64,000 nucleotides of DNA from Ceratothoa steindachneri (GCA_963969495.1 OZ018326.1:154628306-154692305); one strand, 5' to 3'; shown: positions 1 to 11,605, counted from the first letter of the stretch. Notes: generated by a model not told the origin, from the sequence alone. Program-made: numbers and translations.

Positions 1-83
1 TCAGCAGAAGACCCACGCGAAGGGGACAGAAAGGGAGGGGAGTCAATTATCAGTTACGAGCCCAAAGTTAACTGTGGACTACT

Positions 84-1184
84 GTTAGAGTTATGTCTAA
101 CTAAGTAGGGTGACCAAGGAAAGTACGTATCCCAGGAGAGGGGTGAGATAGAATCAGAACAGATAGAAGGCCTCCTCCCACTAGAGGAAACTGAGTATCT
201 GTTACAGATGAATCTCACTAAGAAGAACCCTTCTTTTCGGAAAGAGGAGAGGTACAATCAAAAGATATGGACGCTAGGACTTAAAAACCTACCACTCAAG
301 CTAATACCTACCGGAAAAAAAGAGAAGACCACAAGTTGTTCAACTCATATTCTCGTATTTGGAAATACCCTTGATTAAATCAATAGAAATTCCATCAGGA
401 TTAACACTAATCTACCCTGAAAATATCAATGTTGATCACCTAATCTCCTCGGCAGGCAGCATTACACTAAAAAAATAACTTGATCAGAGTACCCCCACAG
501 ATCTCGGCAAACAGAAGCGTAATCTGTCGGAAAATTAAGTTATGGGTGGGAGAGCAGATATGTCAAGAATTAAAATAGGAGATACAGAAGAAACAACAAT
601 GATTAAAAATATTTGAAATAGTTAAATTTAAATAGCACACTCAAGTGTTCAAAATAATAAATCAATAGAAATTGTTTCGGAGATTTTAGGAAAAAGTGCT
701 TCTTGCTTTGAGCATCAGAATCCTCCCCCACCCCCATTCAAAGAGAAGCCTTCACTAGCATGCAGATCTGCTTCAGGTGCTACAGCATGCAAGAACACAT
801 AACATAGAACTGAGTTAATCATTTGTTCTGAATGAAAAACAAGTCATTATTGGTGCAATTGCAAAAAAGATGAACCAAAAAATGTATAAACAGCCAATGA
901 TGATACAGAACCATGGTCATGCATGATCTGGCCTAAAAGAAGGAAAATTATAAAAATAAAAGAGACGAAGAGAGAGAAATACTGAAACCCACAGCAAAAA
1001 CACATACGCTGCTATTGCTAATAGCAACCAGGAAGGACAGGCAACACGGGTCAACCTGGACGGAACGTTAAACGTACAAATACTAACCTGTATCTTAAAC
1101 ATGCACATAATGAACATCTCGAATCCTGGAAGCTGCACATCAACTCTAAACCCTATGTTAAAAGCAAATGCCCTATAACCCATG
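84..1184 (+). pseudogene. LINE ORF1 remnant (jockey-like, zinc-knuckle protein)
   Basis: An open stretch from about 84 to 377 is followed by a shifted open stretch to about 475. Further on, at about 760-960, the sequence encodes a degenerate cysteine cluster (start ICFRC, then a C-x2-C / C-x-C block) followed by PKRRKIIK. Closely spaced knuckles before a basic stretch are known from the nucleic-acid-binding ORF1 proteins of jockey-like LINEs. Several in-frame stops and at least one frameshift make it non-functional. The frame runs up to the solo LTR at 1185 and resumes after it. The 5' end lies outside the window. Family assignment is by motif only. Confidence 0.5.
1180..1184 (+). repeat. Left target-site duplication CCATG of the solo LTR
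   Basis: CCATG directly precedes the LTR and recurs directly after it at 2505-2509. Confidence 0.85.
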
Positions 1185-2504
1185 TGTGATAGAACGGTTT
1201 GAGGCCGCTTAATTTCAACCGTTATCACATGTTGTTTAGAAACACGATGCTCCCCATGTGCATCTTCGCCTTGAAGCCGTGCGCGATTATCGCGCCACCT
1301 GAGTCAATATTTAACCAAGGAGGTTTATTCCTCTCCTGTTCACTCCATGCGCCGATCACGCCAGATTGAGTTAGGCTTATGGGCAGATAAGGTATTGTTC
1401 TCAGGTGCGGCTGTGCATTCCCTCGAAGCCCCCACTCCATTGTCCCCTACGCCAAGGGGATGGCTCGACTATTTATACGGAAACTTTACCACTAAGAGTG
1501 GATTCGAGATCCAGATTTTCTTCGCGAGACATCACTACGATCCAGTCTCACCTTGTGCACCAAGGGCCCTCTACCTCGAGATCCACCATCATTGTCCAGA
1601 AGAGGACAATATCCCTTGAGTGCCAAGGTTCGAGCCTTCAAGACACCAAGTCCACAAGGCTTCCCTTGTTGTTCAGAAAGAGAACAACGTTAGAACAGCC
1701 ATTGTTCTTTGAGCCCGTTGACAAGAAACGGTTCTTACCCTTCTTCCCCTGTTGTTCAGAAAGAGAACAACATTAGAACAGCCATTGTTCTTTGAGCCCG
1801 TTGACAAGAAACGGTTCTCACCCTTCCCCCTTGTTGTTCAGAAAGAGAACAACATTAGAACAGCCATTGTTCTTTGAGCCCGCAGACAAGAGACGGTTCT
1901 CACCCCCCCCCCCTATTGTTTAGAAGAGAACAACGTAGAATAGCCATTGTTCTTCCAGCCCGTTCACCAAGAAACGGTTATCATTCCCAAGACGCCACGT
2001 CAGGATCATTTAATTCCCCCCCCCCCTCCCTTCTGCTGGAACTCGCCAGCGGACCGAAGATTCCTTCATGTCGCCTTCCTCTGCACAACACGTGTAATTA
2101 CGTAAGCTGAACGTTACCTTTGAGTATTTAACCCTTTTGTCAACCCTATCTTGTGCTTTAAATGGTTTAGCGAACCATCCCATCCCTTTAATTTTTATTT
2201 GTTTTACCTTTTTAAATCTCTTCCAAATCTTAATCCTCGGATTAGCTAGATTTCCCACGACCCTTTCCATTCTCTGTTTATGTCAATATTTTCCGTTTTG
2301 TGTGTTGTTGATAGTTTTTATTAATAAAACTCTATTTTATTAATGATAGCCATATTATTATCCTTGAGCTCAGTTCCACTTTTTAAGCATATTGAAGATA
2401 AATAATATAGGTCAACCCAGACACCACGCACTCTGAATATAAAGGAATAGTTTCCTCAACGAATAGTCATATATGGTATATCGTCGAGAGTCCATTCTAC
2501 GACA
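1185..2504 (+). mobile_element. Solo LTR, copy 1 (1,320 bp)
   Basis: It begins TGTGATAGAACG and ends ATTCTACGACA, so it has TG...CA ends with an imperfect inverted repeat of about 11 bases. It is bracketed by a perfect 5-bp duplication (CCATG). It aligns along its length with 28956-30327, which has its own different 5-bp duplication. A TATA-like CTATTTATA lies near 1468 and a polyadenylation-type AATAAA near 2324, followed by about 180 bases to the end. No internal retroelement region is attached, so it is a solo LTR left by recombination between two LTRs. Orientation is inferred from the TATA and AATAAA signals. The overlapping short open frames on both strands are not considered genes. Confidence 0.85.
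1655..1965 (+). repeat. Tandem repeat of about 85-90 bp inside the LTR
   Basis: Units share TTGTTCAGAAAGAGAACAAC, then ACAGCCATTGTTC and AAGAAACGGTT. About four units are present, the last ones more diverged. The second LTR has the same array at about 29435-29800 with its own unit count. It lies between the TATA-like box and AATAAA, so it would fall in the transcribed part if those signals are real. Confidence 0.8.
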
Positions 2505-2816
2505 CCATGGAATTTCCTATGGAGGTTGACTCATCGGCAATCTTCAAAATTAATGTCACAGAAAACACAATCAAGTCATTGACTGAAGAGGCGAGAGATA
2601 AAGAATAGACAATGGAATCAGAAGAAGATACAGAAACAGATAACACCTCCGACGATATTAACAGGAGCGCACCCGAGAAACTCACAAAAAAAATCAAAGT
2701 AACTGAATAAGAGAAACCCATCACTAGAGAAAAATCTCCTGAAGCCCCAATACACGCAACCATCAGAGCGAGATCTCAAGCGAAACGTAATATAAACCAA
2801 CAGAAGAAACACCGTT
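2505..2816 (+). pseudogene. LINE ORF1 remnant, C-terminal part, after the LTR
   Basis: The frame starting at ATGG (2507) reads MEFPMEVDSS and is rich in Glu, Asp and Thr, with stops near 2595, 2708 and 2815. When one copy of the CCATG duplication is counted once, this frame is continuous with the one before the LTR. It is therefore the same ORF1, interrupted by the LTR. It is non-coding now. Confidence 0.5.
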
Positions 2817-3049
2817 AATTCCCTTCACACGAAAAGACCCAACAGAAAAGAAATAATAGGATAAGGAATCGATAGCGGGTTAGTGAGACTTAAAAAAATA
2901 AAATACTACAATTGAAAACAAAGAGATAGAGAGACGAAGAAAACATATAGAAATTAATTCGGAAGAATCGACCTGGCCGTGATCCTAGCATAAGTATAAT
3001 GATAAACTTGGGATGTACGTACCCAACACCCTTAGTTAAGCCATTCTAG

Positions 3050-3480
3050 AAGAAATCGATGAGGCCTGGATTGGATTAGAGAAAAAAATACTAAGACAGA
3101 TGAGGGGCCATTGTACAAAACTATCCAAAAAATTCAGAGGGTCACCAGAAATGGAGAAAATGAGCGAGGATATTAGCCGGACGAGAGAAAGGAGAAGAAA
3201 ATATGGACCAACGAGGGAAACATCTAACGCACTCATGGAACAGAAAAGAGAATTATTAGATTTAATTTGTGATAAACAAAGAGATAAATGGGATCAACAC
3301 GGAAAAAATCGATTTAGAAACATTGCTAAAGGAATTATGGAAACATGTGAACAGATTAAAACCAAAGCACGGAAAGAATAAAGTGAAAATTAACGGCTCA
3401 ATAGACAATAGCTAATATTACCGAAGAGGATGCAGAAATAAAGCTCTTTTTTAAAGAACACTGGAAAGAATGTGTTTAAT
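3050..3480 (+). pseudogene. LINE ORF2 fragment between endonuclease and RT
   Basis: The only intact frame (3100-3381) gives a 93-residue basic helix-prone protein with KLSKKFRG, ISRTRERRRKY and KQRDKWDQ. Between endonuclease and RT, many jockey-like LINEs encode such a charged linker. Only about 230 bases separate it from the ORF1 remnant, so no full endonuclease domain fits: it is deleted or unrecognisable. The frame carries on past the stop to about 3480 as a decayed translation. Assignment to a LINE is inferred from its neighbours. Confidence 0.35.
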
Positions 3481-3559
3481 ATAAAAAAAAACTATGGCAT
3501 AGAATTCTCAATTTAAGTTATAGAGGAAATCAACGAAGAAATCGAATAGATATATAAGT

Positions 3560-5345
3560 TGTAGTCAGAAGGTAACTGAGGTAAGCCACTTCGAGAGTGG
3601 TGTGATTACCAAGGGATGATTTGTCACCGAATTTTGGTACCACTCTCGGGCGAGCCAATTGTGTTCTTTGATTTGGCTGGGCGGCTGCCTAGTTGCTTCC
3701 TCAGTGAATGCCTTGTATTCACAAGGCTACGATTCCAAAATAGAAAGCTCTCTTCTTGTTTAGTAGGCTGGGTAAATTGGTGATCGGAGATTTCCTCAAA
3801 AGGTAAAAGGAATCTTGTACGAGTAGCTGGATTTGATATTCTTTATTCGGTGGGAACATGGACTTGTCTTCAGATGGTAGTCTCTTGATAAAAGAATTCA
3901 TCCTTAGATGCAGTCCATTTCCCTTTTTACGTAACGGCTCGAATACATGGATACAGTCTTTTTAAAAATCATTTATAATAAATTTATATATTTAATCGGT
4001 TCCCATAACATAAAATTGGTTCTCTCAACTTAATTAACATAATTTATAAATTCTTACATAACTATTAAATCTTATAATTGCTACATAATTCTAATAATGA
4101 GCAAGGAATTAATAAAATATTTTCTTTATTTCCAGACAAAAGAATGACTTGCCTCTCTTAAGCCTTGTATTGTTGCAAAATGTTACTGTTTCTCCTATCT
4201 AAGCCATCTAACATGTAAATGCTTTGTTTTCATCAATCAAAGCCTATTTATATCAAATATATTGAAAATATAAAATGGAAAGTACTATTTATAGACTTTT
4301 ACATGAATTTTATATTTATTTACCAAAATTTACTATATTCCACTCTTTCGTTTCTTTTTAGAAATTCGTTTAAGGTTTCTTCATATACCGGTAATGGAAA
4401 TAAAAATTATCTAGTTAGTGGTAAGGTAAGCAAGTGATTAAGAGAATGACGACAATTTGGGAAAAATATAACTAAGCTGTTTAATTTTAATTATAATGTA
4501 AAACAAGAAGTATTTACAATTTGTAAACAGTGCTCCCTTCACAACACTTATCATTTGTATTTCAAATCTGGTCGAAAGAATGATTCCTTTTAGAGCTCAA
4601 TAATAAGAGTAAATATATGGCCGCCAAATACATTAACTATTGATTGAACATACTAACATACTTTATTTAATTTAATTCTTTTACAAAGTTGTACATATTT
4701 ATTCAATCTTTCAATTGCTGGTTCAGTGGATTGTAAGCAATTTAAAGATTTAATAAGTTTGATTTAATATTTTCCTCTTCTAGGATTGGGTTCAATTTTA
4801 GAGTGTCTTTAAAATATATAATAAAAGTCTTTTTAGAGATTAATTTACAGCACATTGTTTTCATTTAACCACATATATATACCTATTACAATAGCAAAAT
4901 AAATCCATTTGAATAGTCATAGTAAAATTGTTTTACTTTAATCAGAGATCTCATCTTACAAACACATAATATTTGATTATTTAATTTAAGTTCCCGTTGT
5001 TTGGTTGCCAGATATACCAATTTGTACTATTTTCAAAAACTCAGCATCCTATATTCTATTTTATCGTCAATTCAACTCGATATATATTAAATATATATAG
5101 GAAATAAGATTGAAAGTATGATGTATAGAATTTACATGAATTAGACATATAGTAACTCACTATTGCTAAATTCCAGTTTTTCGTTAATTTTTAAAGTTTA
5201 TTTTAAAGTTTCGTTTGTGTTAATTGAAAAAAATTTAGTTACTCATGCAAAACGTAACTTTTAAGTAAAATGAGAAACACTCGAAATATTTTAATTGGCG
5301 TTTAAATAATGAAACATTAGGAGATATTTAAGTTTTAGTTTGACG
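3560..5345. other. AT-rich stretch without recognisable genes
   Basis: It separates two parts of one LINE remnant and may be an insertion. A loose direct similarity exists between about 4219-4430 and 5060-5260 (both hold a GAAAGTA ... TTTACATGAATT core). I see no protein homology in either strand. Confidence 0.5.
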
Positions 5346-5349
5346 TGGT

Positions 5350-6265
5350 TCCAACACTACAGATATACCCCTTTCACTTTGTCGAGGAATACATGGATAT
5401 CAACAGGGGAACGGGCGCCATCATAAAAATTGTAGAATTAAAGCAAAATATCAAGAAATTCCAATAAGAAGTCCTTGGAATATCTGGACTCACTAGAAAA
5501 AAATAGCTAGAAGCATCCCAGAATATACTTTAGAGAATTGGAAATATATTAAATGCTTCTTTAAATACATGATACTTTCCCGATGAACTAAAGGTAGACA
5601 GGATGATCTTCACAAAGGCGCAAAAAACTCCCAAATCAAATGGAAAACTACCACCACGTCTCACTGCTAGATTTAATCGAGAAGGTATTCGTAAAGATTC
5701 TCAACAATAGATTGACGAAGTATCTCGGAGACAATGATCTAACAAACAACTCTCAATTTGGTTTCATAAAAAACAAAAACAAAACAAGAACCGAGATGAC
5801 GGTAGGTGTCATTTTAGAAGATTGCGAAAGTAAAAATGGAAAATATGGGCGTACAAAATCTTTCGGGGAATGTCCAAAACTTTTAACAAAGTATGGCAGA
5901 GGAAAATTCAATTTGAGATACTGAGACTTAGAATGAATAACATGATATATAGAGCATTCTGTGACTATGTAATGGATAGATACGCTTTTATAGAAACTGT
6001 GAACAAGTTCGAGCTTACTGTCGGACTTCCCCAATGTGGGAGTCTAAGCCCATGTCTATTCAATCTAAACCGCAGATATACCGCCATCCAAAAATTAGGG
6101 CTGCCTTAACATCCACTTCGCCGACGATATTAGCCAGCTGATCATTTGCCCCTACAGGAACGGGGCGATGCAGGCTAGAATGATAGCAAAATGTAAGATA
6201 AAATCTAAGCGGGATAAATTTAAGATTGTAACCATTTACAGTAAGTTCTTATCAAATGTATATGC
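5350..6265 (+). pseudogene. LINE ORF2 reverse transcriptase remnant
   Basis: The frames around 5560-6160 encode recognisable RT pieces: NYHHVSLLDLIEKVFVKILN (fingers region), NNSQFGFIKNKN, then VGLPQCGSLSPCLFN (the GxPQG block) and, in a shifted frame, DDISQL as a trace of the catalytic block. Several frameshifts and stops separate them. Retroelement RTs copy their own RNA; this copy cannot. It probably belongs with the ORF1 remnant at 84-2816, as order and strand agree. Confidence 0.65.
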
Positions 6266-6344
6266 AGAAGGAGAACTAGAAGACGATCTAGTTGTAACAA
6301 TTAATTAATGTAAAACAAAGTAAATATTTTAAAATAATGTTAAA

Positions 6345-6835
6345 TCGCAATTTAATAATCTATGTATCAATGCAAAGCAGAATATTTTAGAATAATTCAA
6401 GTGAAATCGTTGTGTTCCCACGCAATATACAAACATACACACATTAGGAAACAGATGCGAGTCAATGGTCTGGTCACAGGGATAACAAAGACAGTGGAAA
6501 CAGCTGTGCATACATCGAACGGAATCCGACAAGAGAGGGAGCATGACCCATCAGCCTTAACGTGAGCCCGTAAAAGACGAAATCAATCTTGCTACGGATG
6601 GTGGCTTGATAAAGTCTGATCAGGTTTCCAAATTTGAATACTCTCTTGGTGCACACGTGCCTACATTAAACATGCACACACCCTCCTATCGAGTAAGCTC
6701 CGCCCAGTGGTCGGATCGGAGAACAAACACACATACTCTCTGATCAGATAATCTCCGCCCCGCGCTCGGGTTGGCCAAGCAGAGCCACGCCCCTAAAATT
6801 GCGGTAGAACAATTAGACCTGCAAAACATACAACA
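6345..6835 (-). repeat. Dispersed LTR-like repeat, minus-strand copy
   Basis: The reverse complement closely matches 49976-50400: both carry GTTGTATGTTT, GGGGCGTG, GGGGCGGAGATTATCTGATC and GTAGCAAGATTGATTTCGTC. A more diverged plus-strand relative lies at 21627-22290. It has promoter-like GC motifs, but no TSD was found, so calling it an LTR is inference. Confidence 0.55.
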
Positions 6836-8140
6836 GGACAGTAAGGAGTAATCAGTAGTTGGTAGTCAGTATTAGTAGGATCGCAATTAAGTCAACCACC
6901 AAGGGTCAGACAGAACCACAGCGATTTTACTTGCCCGAAGTGAGGTAGCCCTACAAAACCGCCATTTTTCTTCCGATTTCCTCCTTCCGCCAAGTAGTCT
7001 ATCCGGTTATCATAACCCAGCCGACAAGTGAATAACAAAAGGGACATTCGGAGTCAAATTAAATTCTACAGTACCACCGCCGTAGCTACCAATAAATTGG
7101 ATCACCCCGTTTACCTATAAACAGGTCACATCCCTTCACTCCCATAAACTAACCAACTATTTCCAAGCTTACCACGGCTAGAATAGAAGAATGAAAAGAG
7201 GAAGAACAGGAAAAGTAAAAGAAAAGCTAAAGGTATACGAACCTATACCAGTATTAGTAAAAATAATAACTAATAACGGTTTGAACACTTAGTACAAACA
7301 TATGTATATACTGACAAAGATGCTAATACATATAGTATCATAACAGAATTGCATGATGCTCACATAACAATGCTAACAATGGACAAATATAAACCTGATC
7401 TCCAGGCAACCTAGCATTTCGTTGCAAATCTATATCTTCCTTCAAATTTCAGCATCTGTACTCTCACCTATCAAACTCACACATGTCACTTAGTGGACAT
7501 GTGGGACGGGGGTAACGAAATAATTATTAGAATAGTTAAGTCCACTTTGTTGTCTTCTATTACACTTCCCCGTTGTCTGATCTTGAATCTTTCCTCTTCC
7601 CCATCCCGTACCCACACTGCCAGGGGTCTACTGAGGCTCTGTTACTAAAGGTGCAGAGGACTACAAAGTGGGAGGTACGGACGATCTGTTCTTTGTCTCC
7701 GACTTTCCTTTACATTTCATTTCATATTTTGTCGCAAAAGGTAGTTCTTTTCAGAAAGCCTAAACTAGATTGGTGTTGGTAAAATTTTATTTATTTATTT
7801 GGATGATAAACTGCTTATATTTCAATTTTAGCTTTTATTATTTGTTATATATCTAAACAACAAATATTTAAATTTATTTTGACTACAAACTACAAATATA
7901 GGTTGTAAATTTAGCCTTTATTATTCATTTCTTGATCAACAACCTACCCTGTTAGTGTTGCGGTTTTTTGTCGGCTTTCCTCCTCACTCGAGAAACTTAA
8001 CTAGTAGTCATAGACCAACTTCAGGAAAAAACACCATCTCACGATTCTCTAGTTCGCCATGTAGTCTTTTCTTTTATATATAATCTGATAATGCGGAATG
8101 AACTCATTTTTGCATTCCCATTTGCTATTTTTATTTAGAA
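6836..8140. other. Stretch with no recognised gene
   Basis: Short fragments stay open around 7190-7540 but match nothing I recognise. The frame at 7573-7782 (69 residues) is also unrecognised. Mixed AT-rich DNA with no clear repeat ends. Confidence 0.4.
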
Positions 8141-8149
8141 TTCTTCATG

Positions 8150-8370
8150 AATCTCCACCGCAAAGTATAACAAGGAGACAGACGTACAAGGCTAGAAAGT
8201 AGCCATGAATATCTGAAGTCCAACAGAATAAACGTTTTCAGTCAACCAAAGATCACAAAAATTGGACACATGAACAATGGTCTAAAGTTTTTCGGTCAGA
8301 TGAAAGTAATTATCAATTATGTAAAAAAGATCATTGGATTTTGTTTTAAATTTCATTTATGTAATTCCAT
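8150..8370 (+). pseudogene. Tc1/mariner transposase scrap
   Basis: In frame 8246-8350 the sequence reads KNWTHEQWSKVFRSDESNYQ. This is the block around the second-to-first catalytic Asp of Tc1-type transposases (family pattern W..V.WSDES), with the usual Trp changed to Arg. A stop follows shortly after ILF. Only about 70 codons of the DDE domain are left, with no inverted ends seen. Confidence 0.6.
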
Positions 8371-8479
8371 TTTTATATATCTTGAAAGAAAATTATACAA
8401 AAATTTAACTTTTTGTAACGATTTTGCCGGATTTCAGCCCTTCTGGGGCTACCTTTGTGAGACAAATAGTTAGAGATGG

Positions 8480-9521
8480 ATAGCACTATAGTGTATGGTT
8501 ATCAATGTGATTTATCTTCGGTTAATAAATCAGCCTCGATAGCGTTTCGAAAACCATAACCATAAATTTTGTTTGATCGAAGATGTCTGCCGTTAGCTTT
8601 AAGCCTAAAGGCGACAGCGAAATAAATATTGGAATAATGACTTGGGCTTTAAGAAAGACAATTACACAAATATAAATATATTCATAAAATCAACGAATGT
8701 ACAATGAGATAAGTAGGTTAAGTAAATATGGTGAAACCATATAGAGTGAATAATATATAATATCGTGTAGTAATGTAGTGAATAATATAGAGTATCTTTG
8801 ATGTAGTAAATAATTTAGAGTATCTTTGATAGAGTATCTTTGTTATAATGTAGTAATTTAGAGTATATTTGATGTAGAGTAAATAATGTAGTATCTTTGA
8901 TATAGTGTAGTAATTTAGAGTATATTTGATGTAGAGTAAATAATGTAGTATCTGTGTAGTAATTTAGAGTATAATGGACTGAATTGGGGCTGCAATGAGA
9001 AGCAAATATAATTAGGACTTACTCTCGTATTATCGTTTGCAAAGAATGTGAAAGTGGAATAAACTCAGTATGATTTGTTTGCAGGTAAATGAATAATTGT
9101 AGAAGGAATGGTCCCCGACCTTTATAGGAAGAAAGCAGCGAGTCGAGTGGGCAGGATCGCGTGCTCTTTTGATCCAGCTGGGAACGTATGTTTGTTTGTT
9201 TGTGTGTGAAATTTAAGAGATGTTGTTTGGAACAGTATACGTTAATTGAATTGGCAAGAAAATAAATTAATTAATTAATTATTAGGTTTAACATAAAATG
9301 ATTTAATTTACAAAAGTTGAAGTAAATTAATTGAAAGATTAAATTGACAAGGTAGATAAAATAAATGAATGATTAAATTAACAAAGTTAAAGGATTGCAT
9401 GAATTATTTAAATGACAAAAGAATTGAATTTTATACATAATAAATGATATATATATATATATATATTTAAATTTCCCAGGAGGTTTTTATTATAGCAATG
9501 CCCAGAGGCATTGCTATAACA
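8480..9521 (-). mobile_element. Gypsy-type 3' LTR, copy A
   Basis: On the minus strand it starts TGTTATAGCAATGCC right after a polypurine tract. It aligns with 45173-45207 plus 48481-49350, a second copy split by a LINE. Its left (LTR 3') edge is placed where similarity with the other copy begins, near TATAGTGTATGG. A perfect palindrome sits at its 5' end (9491-9518). Inside are degenerate repeats of TAGAGTATCTTTGAT and a short TA run. Confidence 0.7.
9491..9518. repeat. Perfect 12-bp palindrome at the LTR terminus
   Basis: TATAGCAATGCC and GGCATTGCTATA are separated by CAGA. Copy B (about 49322-49350) keeps it with one mismatch. Confidence 0.85.
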
Positions 9522-9530
9522 CTCCCCCCT
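9522..9530 (-). promoter_or_regulatory. Polypurine tract
   Basis: The minus strand reads AGGGGGGAG immediately before the TG of the LTR. In LTR retroelements this is the plus-strand primer site. Confidence 0.6.
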
Positions 9531-9540
9531 AAGAAGGTTC

Positions 9541-10030
9541 CCCCCCCCTTTATACTATTTTGAGATTATAAGTCCGAGTACCGACGAGGCCTCCTGACGA
9601 CGCGACTGGAGCGTGTGACAGTGCCATTGGTTTGGCTGCGGGTACGAGGACACAGATTTGCTGTGGCAGTGAGATTAGCGTTGAACGAGGCACTGGCACG
9701 AGAGAAGGTCGATGGAGCGAAGGTGATCCGCCTGCTGGTTCCTTGTGAGATGGCGTCAAGTGGGATGTGGGAGTCTTGAGTCCCGTTGTCCGCTGACAGA
9801 GTGACCAGTGGGGGAGAGATTTGCTCCTGACTAACCACTTCTACCGACGAGGGTTCCTGCAACTAAGGAGGAGGAGGCAGCGATACGGAAGGTGGAGTTG
9901 GAGAGGCAGTAGTTAAAAAGGTGGGGTTTAGGTTGTTTGGGGGGTTTACTGTACCATAAAAGGGTATAGTAGGAGGAGAATTAGGTGATTGGGGTTCTAG
10001 ACGAACATTTTCGGTATAAGCGGGTTTTCT
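9541..10030 (-). pseudogene. C-terminal tail of Gypsy Pol
   Basis: Proline/serine-rich sequence (SPNSPPTIPF, TASPTPPSVS) runs into RSSRVVRRPRRYSDL and a stop. That kind of basic tail, R-V-x-R-P-x-R-Y, is typical of the C-terminus of Gypsy integrases, and it lies directly upstream of polypurine tract and LTR as expected. One in-frame TAG sits at 9863-9865. The rest of pol is missing: the sequence switches to LINE ORF1 at about 10030. Confidence 0.6.
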
Positions 10031-10902
10031 GTCATGAGCGAAATATTCTTTGTTGTTAATGAAGCTCATCCAAAAGTCGACGAAATCAACATTTTCCCGT
10101 TCACATATCCTTCGCAGGCGATCATTTATGCCAATTGCCCTACTCATTGTTTCATTTTTTCCTTTAGTCTTGGCAATATGCCGACAATTAATCCACGATA
10201 TGTTTATGATTTGATTTTTGCAACCATTTCGGTAGTCATTGATCAATTTTTCTGTTCCAGAAAAGTTTTTACCACAGAAAACATCATTTGTTCCAACATG
10301 AGCAATTACAGGGGATTTTTTATTCTTCAGGTTTAAATTGCCGATTTCTTCGGTTACTTTTTTGATTCATGCGCCGGGGTAACATCTGAATTTCCGCTTT
10401 CTAATATTTTTATCACCAAAATGATCAATTTGATTTCGTATTATAGAGTCCCCAATTAAGTATGTGTCATTTTCTGCTTCAGACAAAGCTATAAATCTGT
10501 TATGGGTCTCTATTTTAGGCGGTTCAGTGAGGTTAGGTTTAGATGGATGTTTCTTCTTGGCAAGCAAAAAATCGTTTCCATTTTTGTCTTTCTGATTCAC
10601 TTTGTTATCTAATAATGCAACATATTGTTCTAATCTGACTACCTTGCTATCAATATTAATACTCTGTACTCATTGTTTTTACAGTCGCATTCTTTCAGTT
10701 CTAAAGAGTTAATTCTGTTTTCGAGGGTAGCGATCATGTTCATGAGTTAATTTTTTTCTTTATCATATCGTTCAGCAAGTTTACAGAATAAACAAACACT
10801 CGCCGCTGTAATTCTATGGTAGCTTTGCTCTGAAAAATCTGTACACCACTTTAATGACTTACACTTTGAGCATAAGGCTTTTAACCTCTCGGCATCTGGC
10901 AT
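10031..10902 (-). pseudogene. LINE ORF1 with zinc-finger and SGNH esterase domain, truncated
   Basis: The start ATG at 10902 opens a frame with MPDAERLKALCSKCKS and a second cysteine group (C-L-F-C), a zinc-finger-like head, then a predicted coiled coil. After a frameshift the esterase follows: LIGDSIIRNQ holds the block I GDS, and AHVGTNDV holds the block III GxND. A single in-frame TGA at 10367-10369 separates them. Block V (D-x-x-H) is missing, because the sequence changes to the Gypsy tail right after NKEYFAHD. SGNH esterase ORF1 proteins are known from CR1/L2-type LINEs. ORF2 of this copy is absent. Confidence 0.75.
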
Positions 10903-11300
10903 TTTTTAGTTCGAGATTTGACTTGGTCAAACAATATGGCGCGATCAATTTAGCCTAATTGTTTAGTATCAGGCACGGAAAAATAATTTAGATCTAACTA
11001 AAGGTTGTGATTTGAAATAAATGTATATTTTTGAAGAACTAATTTAGAACAATAAGTAAAAATACAGAAAAAAAAAACCACTTACTGACGGTTTACGGCT
11101 ACCTTCACTTTTTAGTCGTTGGATCCAAGATGGCGCTGGGCAGCTAACTTAAATGACACAAACTACTCACTGATTGGTCGATTTCACGGGTGTGGCAAGT
11201 GGCGGGAAAATAGTACTCGGTGATTGGCTGAGAAATTATGACGTCACTCGGGACATGACGTCACTCGGGATTTGTGGTTTTCGAGATTCAGTTTACGAGT
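10903..11300 (-). promoter_or_regulatory. Upstream region of the SGNH ORF1, likely LINE 5' UTR/promoter
   Basis: Directly upstream of the ATG there are two CRE palindromes TGACGTCA (11239-11246 and 11256-11263) in a short direct repeat, two inverted CCAAT boxes (GATTGG near 11170 and 11221), and a YY1-type CCAAGATGGCG at about 11126-11136. Internal promoters in LINE 5' UTRs are well known. That these sites act here is inference. Confidence 0.4.
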
Positions 11301-11457
11301 CTTTATAAATAATTAAACAAAATCACTTTATAAACGACTTATATTCACAATGAAGGATTTAATAAAATAAATAACCAATAGAAAAAACACTTTTCATTAT
11401 TAATATCGATAAATAGAAACCACTTTATGAATCAAATAGAGGGAGCGGCACTATCAC

Positions 11458-11605
11458 AGATCCGAATCGGACAACGGCTGAGAGACGACTGGATGATCTG
11501 ACACAATCCTATGGATGCATTTTGTAGGTGGATTTTGACAGATGCGGATGACCTTTGATAGGCCCTTGTAGCTTTTGTCATCCGTGAAATTATGTTATGT
11601 TAACT
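11458..11605 (+). mobile_element. Solo 3' tail of a CR1/L2-like LINE
   Basis: It carries GATGACCTTTGATAGGCCC, CTTTTGTCATCCGTGAAATT and ends in ATGTTATGTTA. The same terminus ends the LINE at 48480 and, on the other strand, the LINE at 60141. Strong 5' truncation is typical of LINE insertions. Confidence 0.75.

Noticed and set aside
917..1228. Minus-strand 103-codon frame with hydrophobic segments
   Set aside because: It lies opposite the LINE ORF1 remnant and runs into the LTR; no homology.
1347..2110. Frames in the first solo LTR
   Set aside because: The same region in copy 2 does not keep them; they fall in repeats of the LTR.
9518..9535. Helitron end (hairpin followed by CTAA)
   Set aside because: Copy B lacks CTRR after the hairpin, and the pol tail plus polypurine tract fit an LTR start better.
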